DNA of 64,000 bases from Streptomyces sp. AA1529 (GCF_000280905.1 NZ_ALAP01000048.1:1-64000); one strand, 5' to 3'; positions 54,491 to 64,000 are shown, counted from the first letter of the stretch. The notes: generated by a model not told the origin, from the sequence alone. A program made the numbers and translations.

Positions 54491-54530
54491 CGCGGAGGGG
54501 CCCGGGGACGTTTCCCCGGGCCCCTCCGCG
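54491..54530. terminator. Perfect bidirectional hairpin terminator
   Basis: An 18-bp perfect stem, CGCGGAGGGGCCCGGGGA (54491-54508) with its complement at 54513-54530, around a CGTT loop. It lies between the convergent racemase-like and ino1 genes. Confidence 0.9.
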
Positions 54531-54554
54531 CAGTGTGCCGTCAGCGGCCGGCGG

Positions 54555-55637
54555 TCAGCGCTCCGCCTTGCCGTCGATGAAGTCCTGCACGTTCTGCCGG
54601 GCCACGTCGTCGAAGTACTGCACGGGCGGCGACTTCATGAAGTACGAGGACGCCGAGAGGATCGGGCCGCCGATACCGCGGTCCTTGGCGATCTTCGCGG
54701 CGCGCAGCGCATCGATGATCACACCGGCGGAGTTGGGCGAGTCCCACACCTCGAGCTTGTACTCCAGGTTCAGCGGCACGTCGCCGAAGGCACGGCCCTC
54801 CAGCCGGACGTAGGCCCACTTGCGGTCGTCCAGCCAGGCGACGAAGTCCGAGGGGCCGATGTGCACGTTGTCGGCGCCCAGGTCGCGGTCGGGGATCTGG
54901 GAGGTGACGGCCTGCGTCTTGGAGATCTTCTTGGACTCCAGCCGCTCCCGCTCCAGCATGTTCTTGAAGTCCATGTTGCCGCCGACGTTCAGCTGCATCG
55001 TGCGGTCCAGGACGACCCCGCGGTCCTCGAACAGCTTCGCCATCACCCGGTGCGTGATGGTGGCGCCGACCTGCGACTTGATGTCGTCACCGACGATCGG
55101 CACGCCCGCGGCGGTGAACTTGTCCGCCCACTCCTTGGTGCCGGCGATGAAGACGGGGAGCGCGTTGACGAAGGCCACCCCGGCGTCCAGGGCGCACTGC
55201 GCGTAGAACTCCACGGCCGACTGCGAGCCGACGGGCAGGTAGCAGACCAGCACGTCCGCCTGCGCGTCCTTCAGCGCCCGGACGACGTCGACGGGGGCGG
55301 CGTCGGACTCCTCGATGGTCTCGCGGTAGTACTTGCCCAGACCGTCGTGGGTGTGGCCGCGCTGCACGGAGACGCCGGTGGGCGGCACGTCGCAGATCTT
55401 GATGGTGTTGTTCTCGCTGGCGCCGATGGCGTCGGCCAGGTCGAGGCCCACCTTCTTGCCGTCGACGTCCAAGGCGGCGACGAACTCGATGTCGCGCACG
55501 TGGTAGTCGCCGAACTGGACGTGCATCAGACCCGGCACCTTGCCGTCCGGGTCGGCGTCCTTGTAGTACTCGACGCCCTGGACCAGCGATGCGGCGCAGT
55601 TGCCCACGCCGGCGATGGCTACGCGAACCGAACCCAT
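54555..55637 (-). CDS. ino1: Inositol-3-phosphate synthase
   Basis: A 360-residue enzyme. [25 protein letters not shown] gives the NAD-binding turn; [16 protein letters not shown] and [26 protein letters not shown] are the catalytic-region signatures. It converts glucose-6-phosphate to inositol-3-phosphate for phosphatidylinositol and mycothiol. It is 50 bp downstream of padR on the same strand and probably co-transcribed. Confidence 0.96.
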   Translation of the reverse strand: MGSVRVAIAGVGNCAASLVQGVEYYKDADPDGKVPGLMHVQFGDYHVRDIEFVAALDVDGKKVGLDLADAIGASENNTIKICDVPPTGVSVQRGHTHDGLGKYYRETIEESDAAPVDVVRALKDAQADVLVCYLPVGSQSAVEFYAQCALDAGVAFVNALPVFIAGTKEWADKFTAAGVPIVGDDIKSQVGATITHRVMAKLFEDRGVVLDRTMQLNVGGNMDFKNMLERERLESKKISKTQAVTSQIPDRDLGADNVHIGPSDFVAWLDDRKWAYVRLEGRAFGDVPLNLEYKLEVWDSPNSAGVIIDALRAAKIAKDRGIGGPILSASSYFMKSPPVQYFDDVARQNVQDFIDGKAER

Positions 55638-55687
55638 TCCGGTTGCTCCCTGTGTGTTCTCGCTGAGGCTCGCAACGGAGCGCGGCC

Positions 55688-56326
55688 TCATCTGTCGGTG
55701 TTGTCGGACGGACCCGGTGCTGGACGGTCCGGACGGGTCTCCCGTGCCGGGCGCCCCGCACGCTCGCTCTCGATGAGTTCGCTGAGCCAGCGGACTTCGC
55801 GCTCCACGGATTCCATGCCGTGGCGCTGCAGTTCGAGCGTGTAGTCGTCGAGGCGCTCGCGGGTACGGGCGAGGGAGGCGCGCATTTTGGCGAGCCTCTC
55901 CTCCAGTCGGCTGCGGCGTCCCTCCAGCACGCGCATGCGGACGTCGCGCGAGGTCTGGCCGAAGAACGCGAAGCGGACGCCGAAGTGCTCGTCCTCCCAG
56001 GTGTCGGGACCCGTCTGGGAGAGCAGCTCCTCGAAGTGCTCCTTGCCGTCGGCCGTCAGCCGGTACACGATCTTCGCCCGGCGCCCGGCCAGCGGGGCCG
56101 TCTGGGCCCGCGCGGACTGCTGCTCCTCCGGCTGCTCGCTCGGCTCCTCCACCAGCCAGCCGCGCTGCACCAGCGCTTTGAGGCAGGGGTAGAGCGAGCC
56201 GTAGCTGAAGGCGCGGAAGACGCCGAGCGAGGTGTTGAGCCGCTTGCGCAGCTCGTACCCGTGCATCGGGGACTCGCGCAGCAGACCGAGTACGGCGAAC
56301 TCGAGTACGCCGGAGCGCCTGCTCAC
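55688..56326 (-). CDS. PadR family transcriptional regulator
   Basis: A 212-residue protein. The winged HTH ([51 protein letters not shown]) is typical, followed by a long C-terminal dimerisation helix ([23 protein letters not shown]). Start GTG 56326 with GGAGGT. The operator at 56377-56397 lies 50-70 bp upstream, so it is probably autoregulated and may control the co-directional ino1. Confidence 0.93.
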   Translation of the reverse strand: MSRRSGVLEFAVLGLLRESPMHGYELRKRLNTSLGVFRAFSYGSLYPCLKALVQRGWLVEEPSEQPEEQQSARAQTAPLAGRRAKIVYRLTADGKEHFEELLSQTGPDTWEDEHFGVRFAFFGQTSRDVRMRVLEGRRSRLEERLAKMRASLARTRERLDDYTLELQRHGMESVEREVRWLSELIESERAGRPARETRPDRPAPGPSDNTDR

Positions 56327-56376
56327 CGTCCGCCCACCTCCGTCCACAACCGCTTATCCCGTGCTTATCTCGCTCT

Positions 56377-56397
56377 GATGTATCGACTCGATACATC
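56377..56397 (-). promoter_or_regulatory. Perfect palindromic PadR operator
   Basis: GATGTATCGA (56377-56386) and TCGATACATC (56388-56397) are perfect inverted copies around one base. It has the ATGT...ACAT ends of PadR boxes. Confidence 0.85.
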
Positions 56398-56695
56398 TCG
56401 ACGATAGAACGCGGCGCCGGAAGCGACAAGAGGGGGGTCGGTGAAGGCCCTCACATCGCCGATTCACCGGAGTACCTTTGCGTCCTTTGTGGCGAATACC
56501 GGCTAAGGATGGTTTTGGAGCTGCGTAGTCTGTCCGCGTGCAGACCACCGGGAACCGTGCGACGCGAGTGCGCGTCCTCGTCTCCGGTGAAGTGCGTCCG
56601 GGTCCGGTTCTCCCGTCCCGGCGCACCCGGGGGGACCAGAAGCAAACTGCCACCTTCAGGCGCACGGGCCGCCTGCCCGAGGAGTAGCTGTTCCA
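56398..56695. other. Spacer between PadR operator and PBP gene
   Basis: About 300 bp. No gene is supported; a plus-strand frame from 56509 is open only by composition. It should hold the PBP promoter; no clear -10/-35 pair was recognised. Confidence 0.4.
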
Positions 56696-59395
56696 ATGAG
56701 CGGAAACCGTCGAAAGCCGCCGCAGGGGCGCGGCCGTCGCGCGGCGCAGCCGCCACCGTCCTCCGGCCGCCGGTCGGCCTCCCGCGGTGGCGAGCAGCAG
56801 CCGCCCTCCGGTCCGGGGCCCGAGGCACAGGGCCACCGGTCGGCACCCGGCGGCTCCGGCCACGGCGGCCGCGCGGAGGCCAGGAGGGCCGCCCAGGGCG
56901 GCGGACGGCGGCGGGCCGCGTCGGCGGCCGCGAACGCCCAGGGCGGGCGGCGCGGAGCCGGTCGCGGCCGCGAGACGCCGGAGCGCAAGCGCTTCATCGA
57001 CTACCCGCGGGCCGGGAAGCACGGCGTGCGGCGCTGGCTGCCGTCCTGGAAACTGGTGTCCGCCACCGGCTTCGGCTTCGTCGGGCTGCTGATCGTCGCC
57101 TTCGCGATCGGCCTGTGGATGGTGGAGGTCCCCGACCAGGCCAAGGCGGACGCGCGCTCGCAGACGAACGTCTACTACTGGGAGAACGGCGACCGGCTCG
57201 CGGTGGCGGGCGCCGAAGGCGAGAAGAACCGGCAGAACGTCTCACTGAGCCAGATGCCCAAGTCGCTCCAGCACGCGGTCGTCGCCTCGGAGAACGCCTC
57301 GTTCTGGGACGACTCCGGCGTCGACCCGATGGGTATCGCACGCGCAGGCTTCAACATGGCGACCGGCGGTGAGACCCAGGGCGGTTCGACGATCACCCAG
57401 CAGTTCGTCAAGAACAACTACCTCACCCAGGACCAGACCATCAAGCGCAAGGTCACGGAGCTGTTCATCTCCATCAAGGCCGGCGCCACGATGAAGAAAT
57501 CGGAGATCCTGGAGGGATACCTCAACACCGCCTACTTCGGCCGCGGCGCCTTCGGCGTCCAGGCGGCCTCGCAGGCGTACTTCGGCAAGGACGTCGAAAA
57601 GATCGATGCCTCCGAGGGCGCGTATCTGACGACGCTGCTGAACGGCTCCGCGCTCTACGACCCCTACGAGGGCGACCGGAAGGCCAACGAGGCACGTTCG
57701 CTCAAGAAGTGGACGTCCGTCCTCAACCGCGAGGTCGAGGTCCACAAGATGTCCCGCGCCAAGGCGGACGAGTACATCGACAAGGGTCTGCCGGACATCA
57801 AGCCGCCGAAGAAGGCGATGGACAAGCGGGGGCAGAAGGGCTACCTGATCGACCTGGCCAACCGCTATCTGGTCAACAACGACGTCCTCACCCGGGAGCA
57901 GCTCAACCGCGGCGGCTACCAGATCACCACGACCTTCGACAAGCAGAAGACGTTCGCCCTCCGGGACTCGGTCAACAAGATCTACAAGGAGAACATCGAC
58001 CCGAAGAAGCGCCCGGATCTGGACACCCACGTCCAGTTCGGCGGCGCCTCGGTCTCTCCCAGCGACGGCAGAATCGTGGCCCTGTACGGCGGCAAGGACT
58101 ACGTCAAGCACTTCACCAACAACGCGGACGAGACCGGTGTGCCCGTCGGCTCCACCTTCAAGCCGTTCGTGCTGAGTGCCGCCATGCGCGACGGGGTGCG
58201 CGACCGCAGCGGAGACGAGCAGCAGTCCGCCGACCAGCGCACTCTCGCCAACCCGGACAAGAGCTTCTACAGCGGCAAGAACAAGATGCTCGTCCGCAAC
58301 TACAACGGCGAGATCTGGAAGAACAAGGAAGGGGAGTCCTGGCGGCAGACCAACGACGGCAACCAGGACTACGGCGAAAAGTCGGAGGACTACCGGATCA
58401 ATCTGCGCGAGGCCATGGTGCACTCGGTGAACACCCCCTACGTGCAGCTCGGCATGGACGTGGGCATCCCGACGGTGCGCAAGAACGCCGAGGACGCCGG
58501 ACTGCTGCCCTCCAGCCTCAACAAGTCGAACAGCCCCTCCTTCTCGCTGGGCATCTCCACCCCCAGCGCGATCCGGATGGCCGGCGCCTACGGCACGTTC
58601 GCCGCAGAGGGCAAGCAGCGCGACCTGTACTCGGTGACCAAGGTCGTCGGCCAGGACGGCAAGCGCCTGACCCTGCCCGAACACAAGGTCAAGCAGTCCT
58701 TCAGCCCGCAGGTGGCCAACAACGTCACCGACGTGCTGACGGACGTCGTCGAGCGGGGCACCGGCACCGTCGCCAAGGGCATCGGCCGCCCGGCGGCCGG
58801 CAAGACGGGTACGACGGACGGCAACAAGTCGGCCTGGTTCGCCGGGTACACCCCGCAGCTGTCGACCGCGGTCGGCATGTGGCGGATGAACGACGACGCC
58901 TCCGCCAAGAACCGCAAGTTCCTGGAGATGTTCGGCACCGGTGGCCAGGAGAAGATCCACGGCGCCTCGTTCCCGGCGCAGATCTGGACCTCCTACATGA
59001 AGGCCGCCCTCAAGGGCACCAGCGTCAAGCAGTTCCCCAAGGCACAGCCCATCGGGGACAAGGTCTACGGGCCCGGCGAGAGCCCCGAGCCGACGCCGAC
59101 CGAGACCACGGCGCCGCCGAGCCCGTCGGAGACGCCGAGCGAGACGCCGTCCGAGGAGCCCTCGGAGTCCGAGTCGAACGACCCCTCACCGTCCGAGACG
59201 AGCTGCCCGCCGCTCGACCCGCGGTGCCAGGAGAACGGCGGCAACGACAACGGCGGAAACGGCAACGGCGGGAACGGCAACGGCGGGAACGGCGGAACCT
59301 CCGGCCCCGGCGGCGACGGGGGTGGTACCGGCGATCCCGGCGGCACCGACAGCGGCCAGATCTTCGGCGGCCCGGTCGGCTCCCGGAAGGAGTGA
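56696..59395 (+). CDS. Class A penicillin-binding protein
   Basis: An 899-residue bifunctional peptidoglycan synthase. A basic Gly/Arg/Pro cytoplasmic region covers 1-115, and one TM helix lies near 120-142. The GT51 glycosyltransferase (about 165-340) shows SENASFWDDSGVDP with catalytic Glu, GGSTITQQFVKNN and YFGRGAFGVQAASQAYFG. The transpeptidase (about 430-760) has SXXK as STFK, SXN as SVN, and KTGTT. The tail is a Pro/Ser/Thr/Glu-rich linker followed by repeated NGGNG. In GT51 the residue after Glu is Asn where Asp is common. Confidence 0.95.
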   Translation: MSGNRRKPPQGRGRRAAQPPPSSGRRSASRGGEQQPPSGPGPEAQGHRSAPGGSGHGGRAEARRAAQGGGRRRAASAAANAQGGRRGAGRGRETPERKRFIDYPRAGKHGVRRWLPSWKLVSATGFGFVGLLIVAFAIGLWMVEVPDQAKADARSQTNVYYWENGDRLAVAGAEGEKNRQNVSLSQMPKSLQHAVVASENASFWDDSGVDPMGIARAGFNMATGGETQGGSTITQQFVKNNYLTQDQTIKRKVTELFISIKAGATMKKSEILEGYLNTAYFGRGAFGVQAASQAYFGKDVEKIDASEGAYLTTLLNGSALYDPYEGDRKANEARSLKKWTSVLNREVEVHKMSRAKADEYIDKGLPDIKPPKKAMDKRGQKGYLIDLANRYLVNNDVLTREQLNRGGYQITTTFDKQKTFALRDSVNKIYKENIDPKKRPDLDTHVQFGGASVSPSDGRIVALYGGKDYVKHFTNNADETGVPVGSTFKPFVLSAAMRDGVRDRSGDEQQSADQRTLANPDKSFYSGKNKMLVRNYNGEIWKNKEGESWRQTNDGNQDYGEKSEDYRINLREAMVHSVNTPYVQLGMDVGIPTVRKNAEDAGLLPSSLNKSNSPSFSLGISTPSAIRMAGAYGTFAAEGKQRDLYSVTKVVGQDGKRLTLPEHKVKQSFSPQVANNVTDVLTDVVERGTGTVAKGIGRPAAGKTGTTDGNKSAWFAGYTPQLSTAVGMWRMNDDASAKNRKFLEMFGTGGQEKIHGASFPAQIWTSYMKAALKGTSVKQFPKAQPIGDKVYGPGESPEPTPTETTAPPSPSETPSETPSEEPSESESNDPSPSETSCPPLDPRCQENGGNDNGGNGNGGNGNGGNGGTSGPGGDGGGTGDPGGTDSGQIFGGPVGSRKE

Positions 59396-59432
59396 GCGCC
59401 CGCCCAGGGCGCTGACGCACCGCTCCGCGGAC

Positions 59433-59479
59433 GGCCCCCGGCCCGACTCCTGGAACCACGGGAGTCCGAGCCGGGGGCC
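59433..59479. terminator. Hairpin after the PBP gene
   Basis: GGCCCCCGGC (59433-59442) pairs with GCCGGGGGCC (59470-59479), extended inward by GACTCC with GGAGTC. Confidence 0.75.
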
Positions 59480-59512
59480 GTTCCGGTATCCGGGGTGCGG
59501 CAGGATGACCCC

Positions 59513-61036
59513 ATGACGAGCGCCCCCACCGCACGGAACCCCGCTCCGCGATCCGGCCGACCCTCCGCCGCGCCGCCCGTCGTACGCCCCACGGACCACG
59601 ACGAGGTGGCGACCGCCGCGAGCGAAGTGGCCGGCGGTCCCGCCGGGCGGCGCGCCCTGAGCGGGACCGGCTGGTGGACACCGATCCGCACCGTGGTGGC
59701 CCTCGCCCTGGCCATGTACACGCTCGGCATGCTGCAGAAGGTCCCGTGCCTGGACGGGGGCTGGTTCTCCGGGCAGACCGCGCAGTACGTGCACGCCTGC
59801 TACTCCGACATCCCGCACCTCTACCACGGCCGGGGCTTCGCGGACGGCTTCCTGCCCTACCTCGACCGCATCCCGGACCGGGTCTCCGGCGGCATGGACT
59901 ATCTGGAGTACCCCGTGCTCACCGGGGTCTTCATGTACATCGCGGCCAAGCTCACGGTGGGCGGGGACTCGCTCCAGCAGGACGAGCAGATCTACTGGGT
60001 GGTCAACGCCGGGATGCTGCTGGTCTGCGCCGCGGTGCTGATCGTCTGCGTGGTCCGCACCCACCGCAACCGCCCCTGGGACGGCATGCTCGTCGCACTC
60101 GCCCCCGCGCTGGCGCTGACCGCGACCATCAACTGGGATCTGCTGGCGGTGTCGATGACAGCCGCCGGAATGCTGCTGTGGTCCCGCTCGCACCCCTTGG
60201 CGGCAGGCGTGCTGATCGGCCTGGCGACGGCAGCGAAGCTCTACCCCGCGCTGCTGCTCGGTCCGCTGCTGCTGCTGTGCTGGCGGGCCGGACGCTGGGG
60301 CGCCTTCGGTCGGGCGGCGGGTGGCGCGGCCGCCTCGTGGGCGGTGGTGAACGTGCCGGTGATGCTGCTCTCCTGGGAAGGCTGGTCGAAGTTCTACCGC
60401 TTCAGCCAGGAGCGTCCGGTGGACTTCGGCTCGCTGTGGCTGATCCTCCAGCAGCGGACCGGGCGCACGCTCGACGACGCCAACCTCTACGCCACCCTCC
60501 TGATGGCCCTGGGATGCGCGGGTATCGCCGCCCTCGCACTGTGCGCGCCCCGCCGCCCCCGGTTCGCCCAACTCGCCTTCCTGGTAGTCGCGTTGTTCGT
60601 GCTCACCAACAAGGTCTACTCACCGCAGTACGTGCTGTGGCTGATCCCCCTGGCCGCCCTCGCCCGCCCCAAGTGGCGGGACTTCCTCATCTGGCAGAGC
60701 TGCGAGGCGCTCTACTTCCTGGGGATCTGGATGTACCTCGCCTACAACGGCTCCGACAAGCACCAGGGCCTGCCCGAGGACGGCTACCAACTCGTCATCG
60801 CCGCACATCTGCTCGGCACCGCCTATCTGTGCACGATGGTGGTCCGCGACGCACTGCGCCCCGAGCACGACCCGGTCCGCCGGGACGACGGATCCGACGA
60901 CCCGGGCGGCGGGGTCCTGGACCGGGCACCCGATGCGTTCTCCCTGACCTCGCTCACCCGCTCACCGGTGCTCCAGCGCTCCGGGGTACCCATGGCCCGG
61001 GCAGCGGTGCACTGGGGCACGACGCTGCGGGAGTGA
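59513..61036 (+). CDS. GT87-type (GT-C fold) membrane glycosyltransferase
   Basis: A 507-residue multi-spanning protein with about ten TM helices. It contains MDYLEYPVLTGVFMY and the TINWDLLAVSMTAAGMLLW and GLATAAKLYPALLLGPLL segments typical of DUF2029/GT87 polyprenol-phosphate-mannose-dependent transferases. The acceptor is unknown. ATG 59513 with AGGA upstream. Confidence 0.82.
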   Translation: MTSAPTARNPAPRSGRPSAAPPVVRPTDHDEVATAASEVAGGPAGRRALSGTGWWTPIRTVVALALAMYTLGMLQKVPCLDGGWFSGQTAQYVHACYSDIPHLYHGRGFADGFLPYLDRIPDRVSGGMDYLEYPVLTGVFMYIAAKLTVGGDSLQQDEQIYWVVNAGMLLVCAAVLIVCVVRTHRNRPWDGMLVALAPALALTATINWDLLAVSMTAAGMLLWSRSHPLAAGVLIGLATAAKLYPALLLGPLLLLCWRAGRWGAFGRAAGGAAASWAVVNVPVMLLSWEGWSKFYRFSQERPVDFGSLWLILQQRTGRTLDDANLYATLLMALGCAGIAALALCAPRRPRFAQLAFLVVALFVLTNKVYSPQYVLWLIPLAALARPKWRDFLIWQSCEALYFLGIWMYLAYNGSDKHQGLPEDGYQLVIAAHLLGTAYLCTMVVRDALRPEHDPVRRDDGSDDPGGGVLDRAPDAFSLTSLTRSPVLQRSGVPMARAAVHWGTTLRE

Positions 61037-61120
61037 GCAGGCCGGTCCTTGGGGCCCGGTACGGGCCGCGGCAGGGACGGAGCGGAGTCAGGCGGGGCGG
61101 GCAGCGGGGTCGGTGGCGTC

Positions 61121-61134
61121 GTTTCACGTGAAAC
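61121..61134. promoter_or_regulatory. parS site (ParB binding)
   Basis: GTTTCACGTGAAAC, an exact match to the Streptomyces parS consensus, in the spacer before the MFS gene. parS sites cluster around oriC. Confidence 0.95.
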
Positions 61135-61170
61135 CGACGTGGTCGGTCCGGACTGTGTGAGGCTGTCCCC

Positions 61171-62502
61171 ATGTCCGTCGCCCGCGATCTCCGCACCCTG
61201 CTCCGTTTTCCGGACTTCCGGAAGCTGCTGACGGTACGGCTGCTCTCCCAGTCGGCCGACGGCATCTACCAGATCGCGCTGGCGGCCTATGTCGTCTTCT
61301 CCCCCGAGAAAGAGACCTCCCCTGCCGCCATCGCCTCCGCACTGGCGGTGCTGCTGCTGCCGTACTCCTTGCTCGGACCGTTCGCCGGAGTGCTGCTGGA
61401 TCGCTGGCAGCGCAGACAGGTGCTCTTCTTCGGCAACCTGCTGCGCACCGCATTGGCGGCCGTCACAGCGGCGCTGGTGTTCGGTGCCGTTCCCGAGTGG
61501 CTTGTCTTTCTGTCCGCGCTCACCGTCACGGCCGTCAATCGGTTCGTGCTCGCCGGGCTGTCCGCCGCCCTGCCGCGCGTGGTGGACGGCGAGCGCCTGG
61601 TGGTGGCCAACTCCCTCTCGCCGACCGCGGGGACGCTCGCCGCGACGTTGGGCGGCGGCGTCGCCTTCGTGGTGCGCTTCCTCGCCCCCGGCGCCGGACG
61701 GGACGCGGATGCCCTGGTCCTGCTGACGGCCGCCGCGGTCTATCTGCTGGCCGGCCTCGCCTCGCTGCGGATGGGCAGAGAACTGCTCGGTCCCGATCCC
61801 GCCGAGGTGCAGCCCCGCATCCTCGCTGCCGTCGCCAGCACCGCACGGGGACTGCTCGCGGGACTGGTCCACCTCGGCGGGCGCCCCGCCGCCGTGTACG
61901 CGCTGACAGCCTCGGCGGTGATGCGCTTCTGCTACGGCGCGCTGACGGTCACGGTGCTGATGCTGGCCCGGTACGCATGGAACGGAAGCGGCGACACCGA
62001 CGGTGGGCTCCCGCTGCTGGGAGTCGCGCTCGGTCTCTCCGGGCTGGGGTTCTTCATCGCCGCCGTCATCACACCCTCGGCGGTGCCCCGGTTCGGCATC
62101 TTCGGCTGGATGGCGCTGTGCGCGGGTGCCGGGGCCGTGCTGGAGCCGGCCCTGGGGCTGTCCTTCCGTCCCGTGCCGATACTGCTGGCCGCGTTCGTGC
62201 TGGGGCTGGTGACCCAGGCCGGGAAGATCGCCACGGACACCGCTGTCCAGACCTCCGTGGACGACAGCTTCCGCGGCCGGGTCTTCTCCCTCTACGACAT
62301 GCTCTACAACGTGTCCTACGTCGGCGCGGCCGGAGTCGCCGCGGCAATGCTCCCGCCGGACGGCCGGTCCGCGGTCATCGTCGTCGGAGTGGCCGTGCTG
62401 TACGCGCTCCTCGCCGCCGCGCTCTTCCGCGTTTCACGTGAAACAACGCTGCGCGGCGGGACGGACCGGGTCAGCCCTCCTGCTGGCCCCACCACTTCCT
62501 GA
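61171..62502 (+). CDS. MFS transporter
   Basis: A 443-residue 12-TM protein of the enterobactin-exporter-like kind: DFRKLLTVRLLSQSADGIYQIALAAYVVF, FAGVLLDRWQRRQVLFFGNLLRT (A motif) and DTAVQTSVDDSFRGRVFSLYD. Substrate unknown. Its 3' end encodes the second parS as RVSRET and overlaps the convergent cca gene by 32 bp. Confidence 0.85.
   Translation: MSVARDLRTLLRFPDFRKLLTVRLLSQSADGIYQIALAAYVVFSPEKETSPAAIASALAVLLLPYSLLGPFAGVLLDRWQRRQVLFFGNLLRTALAAVTAALVFGAVPEWLVFLSALTVTAVNRFVLAGLSAALPRVVDGERLVVANSLSPTAGTLAATLGGGVAFVVRFLAPGAGRDADALVLLTAAAVYLLAGLASLRMGRELLGPDPAEVQPRILAAVASTARGLLAGLVHLGGRPAAVYALTASAVMRFCYGALTVTVLMLARYAWNGSGDTDGGLPLLGVALGLSGLGFFIAAVITPSAVPRFGIFGWMALCAGAGAVLEPALGLSFRPVPILLAAFVLGLVTQAGKIATDTAVQTSVDDSFRGRVFSLYDMLYNVSYVGAAGVAAAMLPPDGRSAVIVVGVAVLYALLAAALFRVSRETTLRGGTDRVSPPAGPTTS
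62431..62444. promoter_or_regulatory. parS site inside the MFS coding region
   Basis: GTTTCACGTGAAAC, exact consensus, 1310 bp from the first site. It lies within the last codons of the MFS gene. Confidence 0.95.
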
Positions 62503-63967
62503 GCTCCGCGACAGCGGCGTCGTACCCCAGCGGCCCGTGCTCCAGCCGCAGCTCCAGCAGATGCTTGTACGCCCGCCCCACCACAGGCCCCGGGGGCACG
62601 TCCAGCTCCCGCATGATCTCGTTGCCGTCGAGATCGGGCCGGATGGCATCCAGCTCCTCCTGCTCCTGGAGCCGGGCGATGCGCTCCTCCAGGCCGTCGT
62701 AGGCGCGGGAGAGCGCCTGCGCCTTCCGCTTGTTGCGGGTGGTGCAGTCGGAGCGGGTCAGCTTGTGCAGCCGGCTCAGCAGCGGCCCGGCGTCCCGCAC
62801 ATAGCGACGCACCGCGGAGTCCGTCCACTCGCCCGTGCCGTACCCGTGGAAGCGCAGATGGAGCTCGACCAGCCGCGAGACCTCCTTGATCATCTCGCTC
62901 GGGTACTTGAGCGCGGCCATCCGCTTCTTCGTCATCTTGGCGCCCACCACCTCGTGGTGGTGGAAGGAGACCCGTCCGTCCTTCTCGAACCGCCGCGTCC
63001 TCGGCTTGCCGATGTCATGCAGCAGCGCCGCCAGCCGCAGCGTCAGATCGGGGCCGTCCTCCTCCAGGTCGATCGCCTGGGCCAGCACCGTCAGCGAGTG
63101 CTCGTAGACGTCCTTGTGCCGGTGGTGCTCATCGCGCTCCAATCGCAGCGCGGGGAGCTCCGGCAGCACCCGGTCGGCCAGCCCGGTCTCCACCAGCAGC
63201 CGCAGCCCCTTGCACGGCTGCGGGGAAAGCAGCAGCTTGTTCAGCTCGTCCCGGACCCGCTCCGCCGAGACGATCCCGATCCGGTCGGCCATCTCCTTCA
63301 TGGCGGCCACGACCTCCGGAGCGATCTCGAAATCGAGCTGCGCGGCGAACCGGGCGGCACGCATCATCCGCAGCGGATCGTCCGAGAAGGACGCCTCAGG
63401 AGTGCCCGGTGTGCGCAGTCGGCGGGTGGCCAGATCCTCCAGCCCGCCATACGGGTCGACGAACTGTTTCTCCGGCAGCGCGACCGCCATCGCGTTCACC
63501 GTGAAGTCACGCCGGACCAGGTCCTCCTCGATGGTCTCGCCATAGGAGACCTCGGGCTTGCGGGAGGTGCGGTCGTAGACCTCCGACCGATACGTCGTCA
63601 CTTCCAGGACAAAGTCGGATTTCTTGATCCCAACGGTGCCGAAGGCGATGCCCACGTCCCACACCGCGTCCGCCCACGGCCGCACGAGGGCGAGCACGTC
63701 CTCGGGCCGGGCGTCCGTGGTGAAGTCGAGATCGTTACCAAGCCGCCCCAGCAGTGCGTCCCGTACCGAGCCGCCGACCAGAGCGAGCCGGAACCCCGCC
63801 TCCTGGAAGCGGCGCGCTAGCTCGTCCGCCACCGGCGAGACCCGCAGCAGTTCACTCACGGCGCGCCGCTGCACCGCACTGAGCTGCTCGGCCGCCGGAC
63901 GGTCCGCTGCGGACATCGCGGGCACGACGGTGGGCTGATCCTGGCTGTCACTCTTGGCGTTCGGCAC
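62471..63967 (-). CDS. cca: CCA tRNA nucleotidyltransferase
   Basis: A 498-residue nucleotidyltransferase. The catalytic head is LALVGGSVRDALLGRLGNDLDFTTDARPED (GGSVRD and DLD metal ligands), followed by EEDLVRRDFTVNAMAVAL and DPLRMMRAARFAAQLDF. An HD domain (RLAALLHDIGKPRTRRF) follows. The head and CCA-type body fit the CCA-adding enzyme rather than a polyA polymerase. Start GTG 63967. Confidence 0.95.
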   Translation of the reverse strand: MPNAKSDSQDQPTVVPAMSAADRPAAEQLSAVQRRAVSELLRVSPVADELARRFQEAGFRLALVGGSVRDALLGRLGNDLDFTTDARPEDVLALVRPWADAVWDVGIAFGTVGIKKSDFVLEVTTYRSEVYDRTSRKPEVSYGETIEEDLVRRDFTVNAMAVALPEKQFVDPYGGLEDLATRRLRTPGTPEASFSDDPLRMMRAARFAAQLDFEIAPEVVAAMKEMADRIGIVSAERVRDELNKLLLSPQPCKGLRLLVETGLADRVLPELPALRLERDEHHRHKDVYEHSLTVLAQAIDLEEDGPDLTLRLAALLHDIGKPRTRRFEKDGRVSFHHHEVVGAKMTKKRMAALKYPSEMIKEVSRLVELHLRFHGYGTGEWTDSAVRRYVRDAGPLLSRLHKLTRSDCTTRNKRKAQALSRAYDGLEERIARLQEQEELDAIRPDLDGNEIMRELDVPPGPVVGRAYKHLLELRLEHGPLGYDAAVAELRKWWGQQEG

Positions 63968-64000
63968 AACAGCACAGGTTACGTTGCCGCCCCGCGCGCA

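Overview
The window is high-GC DNA with Streptomyces-like codon use: G/C third positions, many GTG starts, and long antisense open frames that arise only from base composition. Gene content and order resemble the core Streptomyces chromosome on one side of oriC. The order is cydA-cydB-cydDC, hisC, a LacI regulator, ptpA, thiC, dnaB, rplI-rpsR-ssb-rpsF, femX, ino1, a class A PBP and cca. Two perfect parS sites (61121-61134 and 62431-62444) fit a position near oriC, probably beyond the right end. This placement rests on gene-order memory and the parS sites; no database was searched.

Layout. 1-2277: a LysR regulator running off the left edge, a divergent EamA exporter and a VOC protein. 2783-7087: an accessory island with lower-GC wobble positions. 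It holds a small WXG-containing protein, a 791-residue protein with a type VII-effector-like N-terminus, and a lipoprotein translationally coupled to it. Then comes an 870-bp-offset tandem duplication of the effector tail plus lipoprotein, with a relic of the neighbouring cyd gene 3' end trapped between the copies. 7050-13206: the cytochrome bd operon with a Rex-like operator. 13427-24911: aminotransferase, LacI regulator, metallophosphoesterase (possible frameshift), membrane proteins, a Cys/Met gamma-family enzyme, a fructosamine-kinase-like protein, PtpA, a holin-like protein, cupin, DUF5326 and a YibE/F protein. 24991-26925: a TPP riboswitch and thiC.

27162-43653: Nudix, PPOX-like protein, flavohemoprotein-like globin-reductase, HAD phosphatase, and several drug-efflux/regulator pairs. 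MarR, HxlR and MerR regulators each lie divergent from a membrane-protein gene, with visible inverted-repeat operators. 43834-44963: a T-arm-like tRNA fragment and two small genes. 45046-53301: dnaB interrupted by a 378-residue class 3 intein with a probably dead homing endonuclease, a DnaA-box cluster, a MATE exporter, the rpsF-ssb-rpsR-rplI operon, a small membrane protein and femX. 53384-63967: an alanine-racemase-like protein, inositol-phosphate synthase, a PadR regulator with its operator, the class A PBP, a GT87 membrane protein, an MFS protein and the CCA-adding enzyme.

The most unusual parts are the type VII-like island with its duplicated tail/lipoprotein module, the class 3 DnaB intein with both endonuclease aspartates replaced, the DnaA-box cluster beside dnaB, and the pair of matching MerR-type promoters at 37714-37948. 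Functions are inferred from motifs read by eye.
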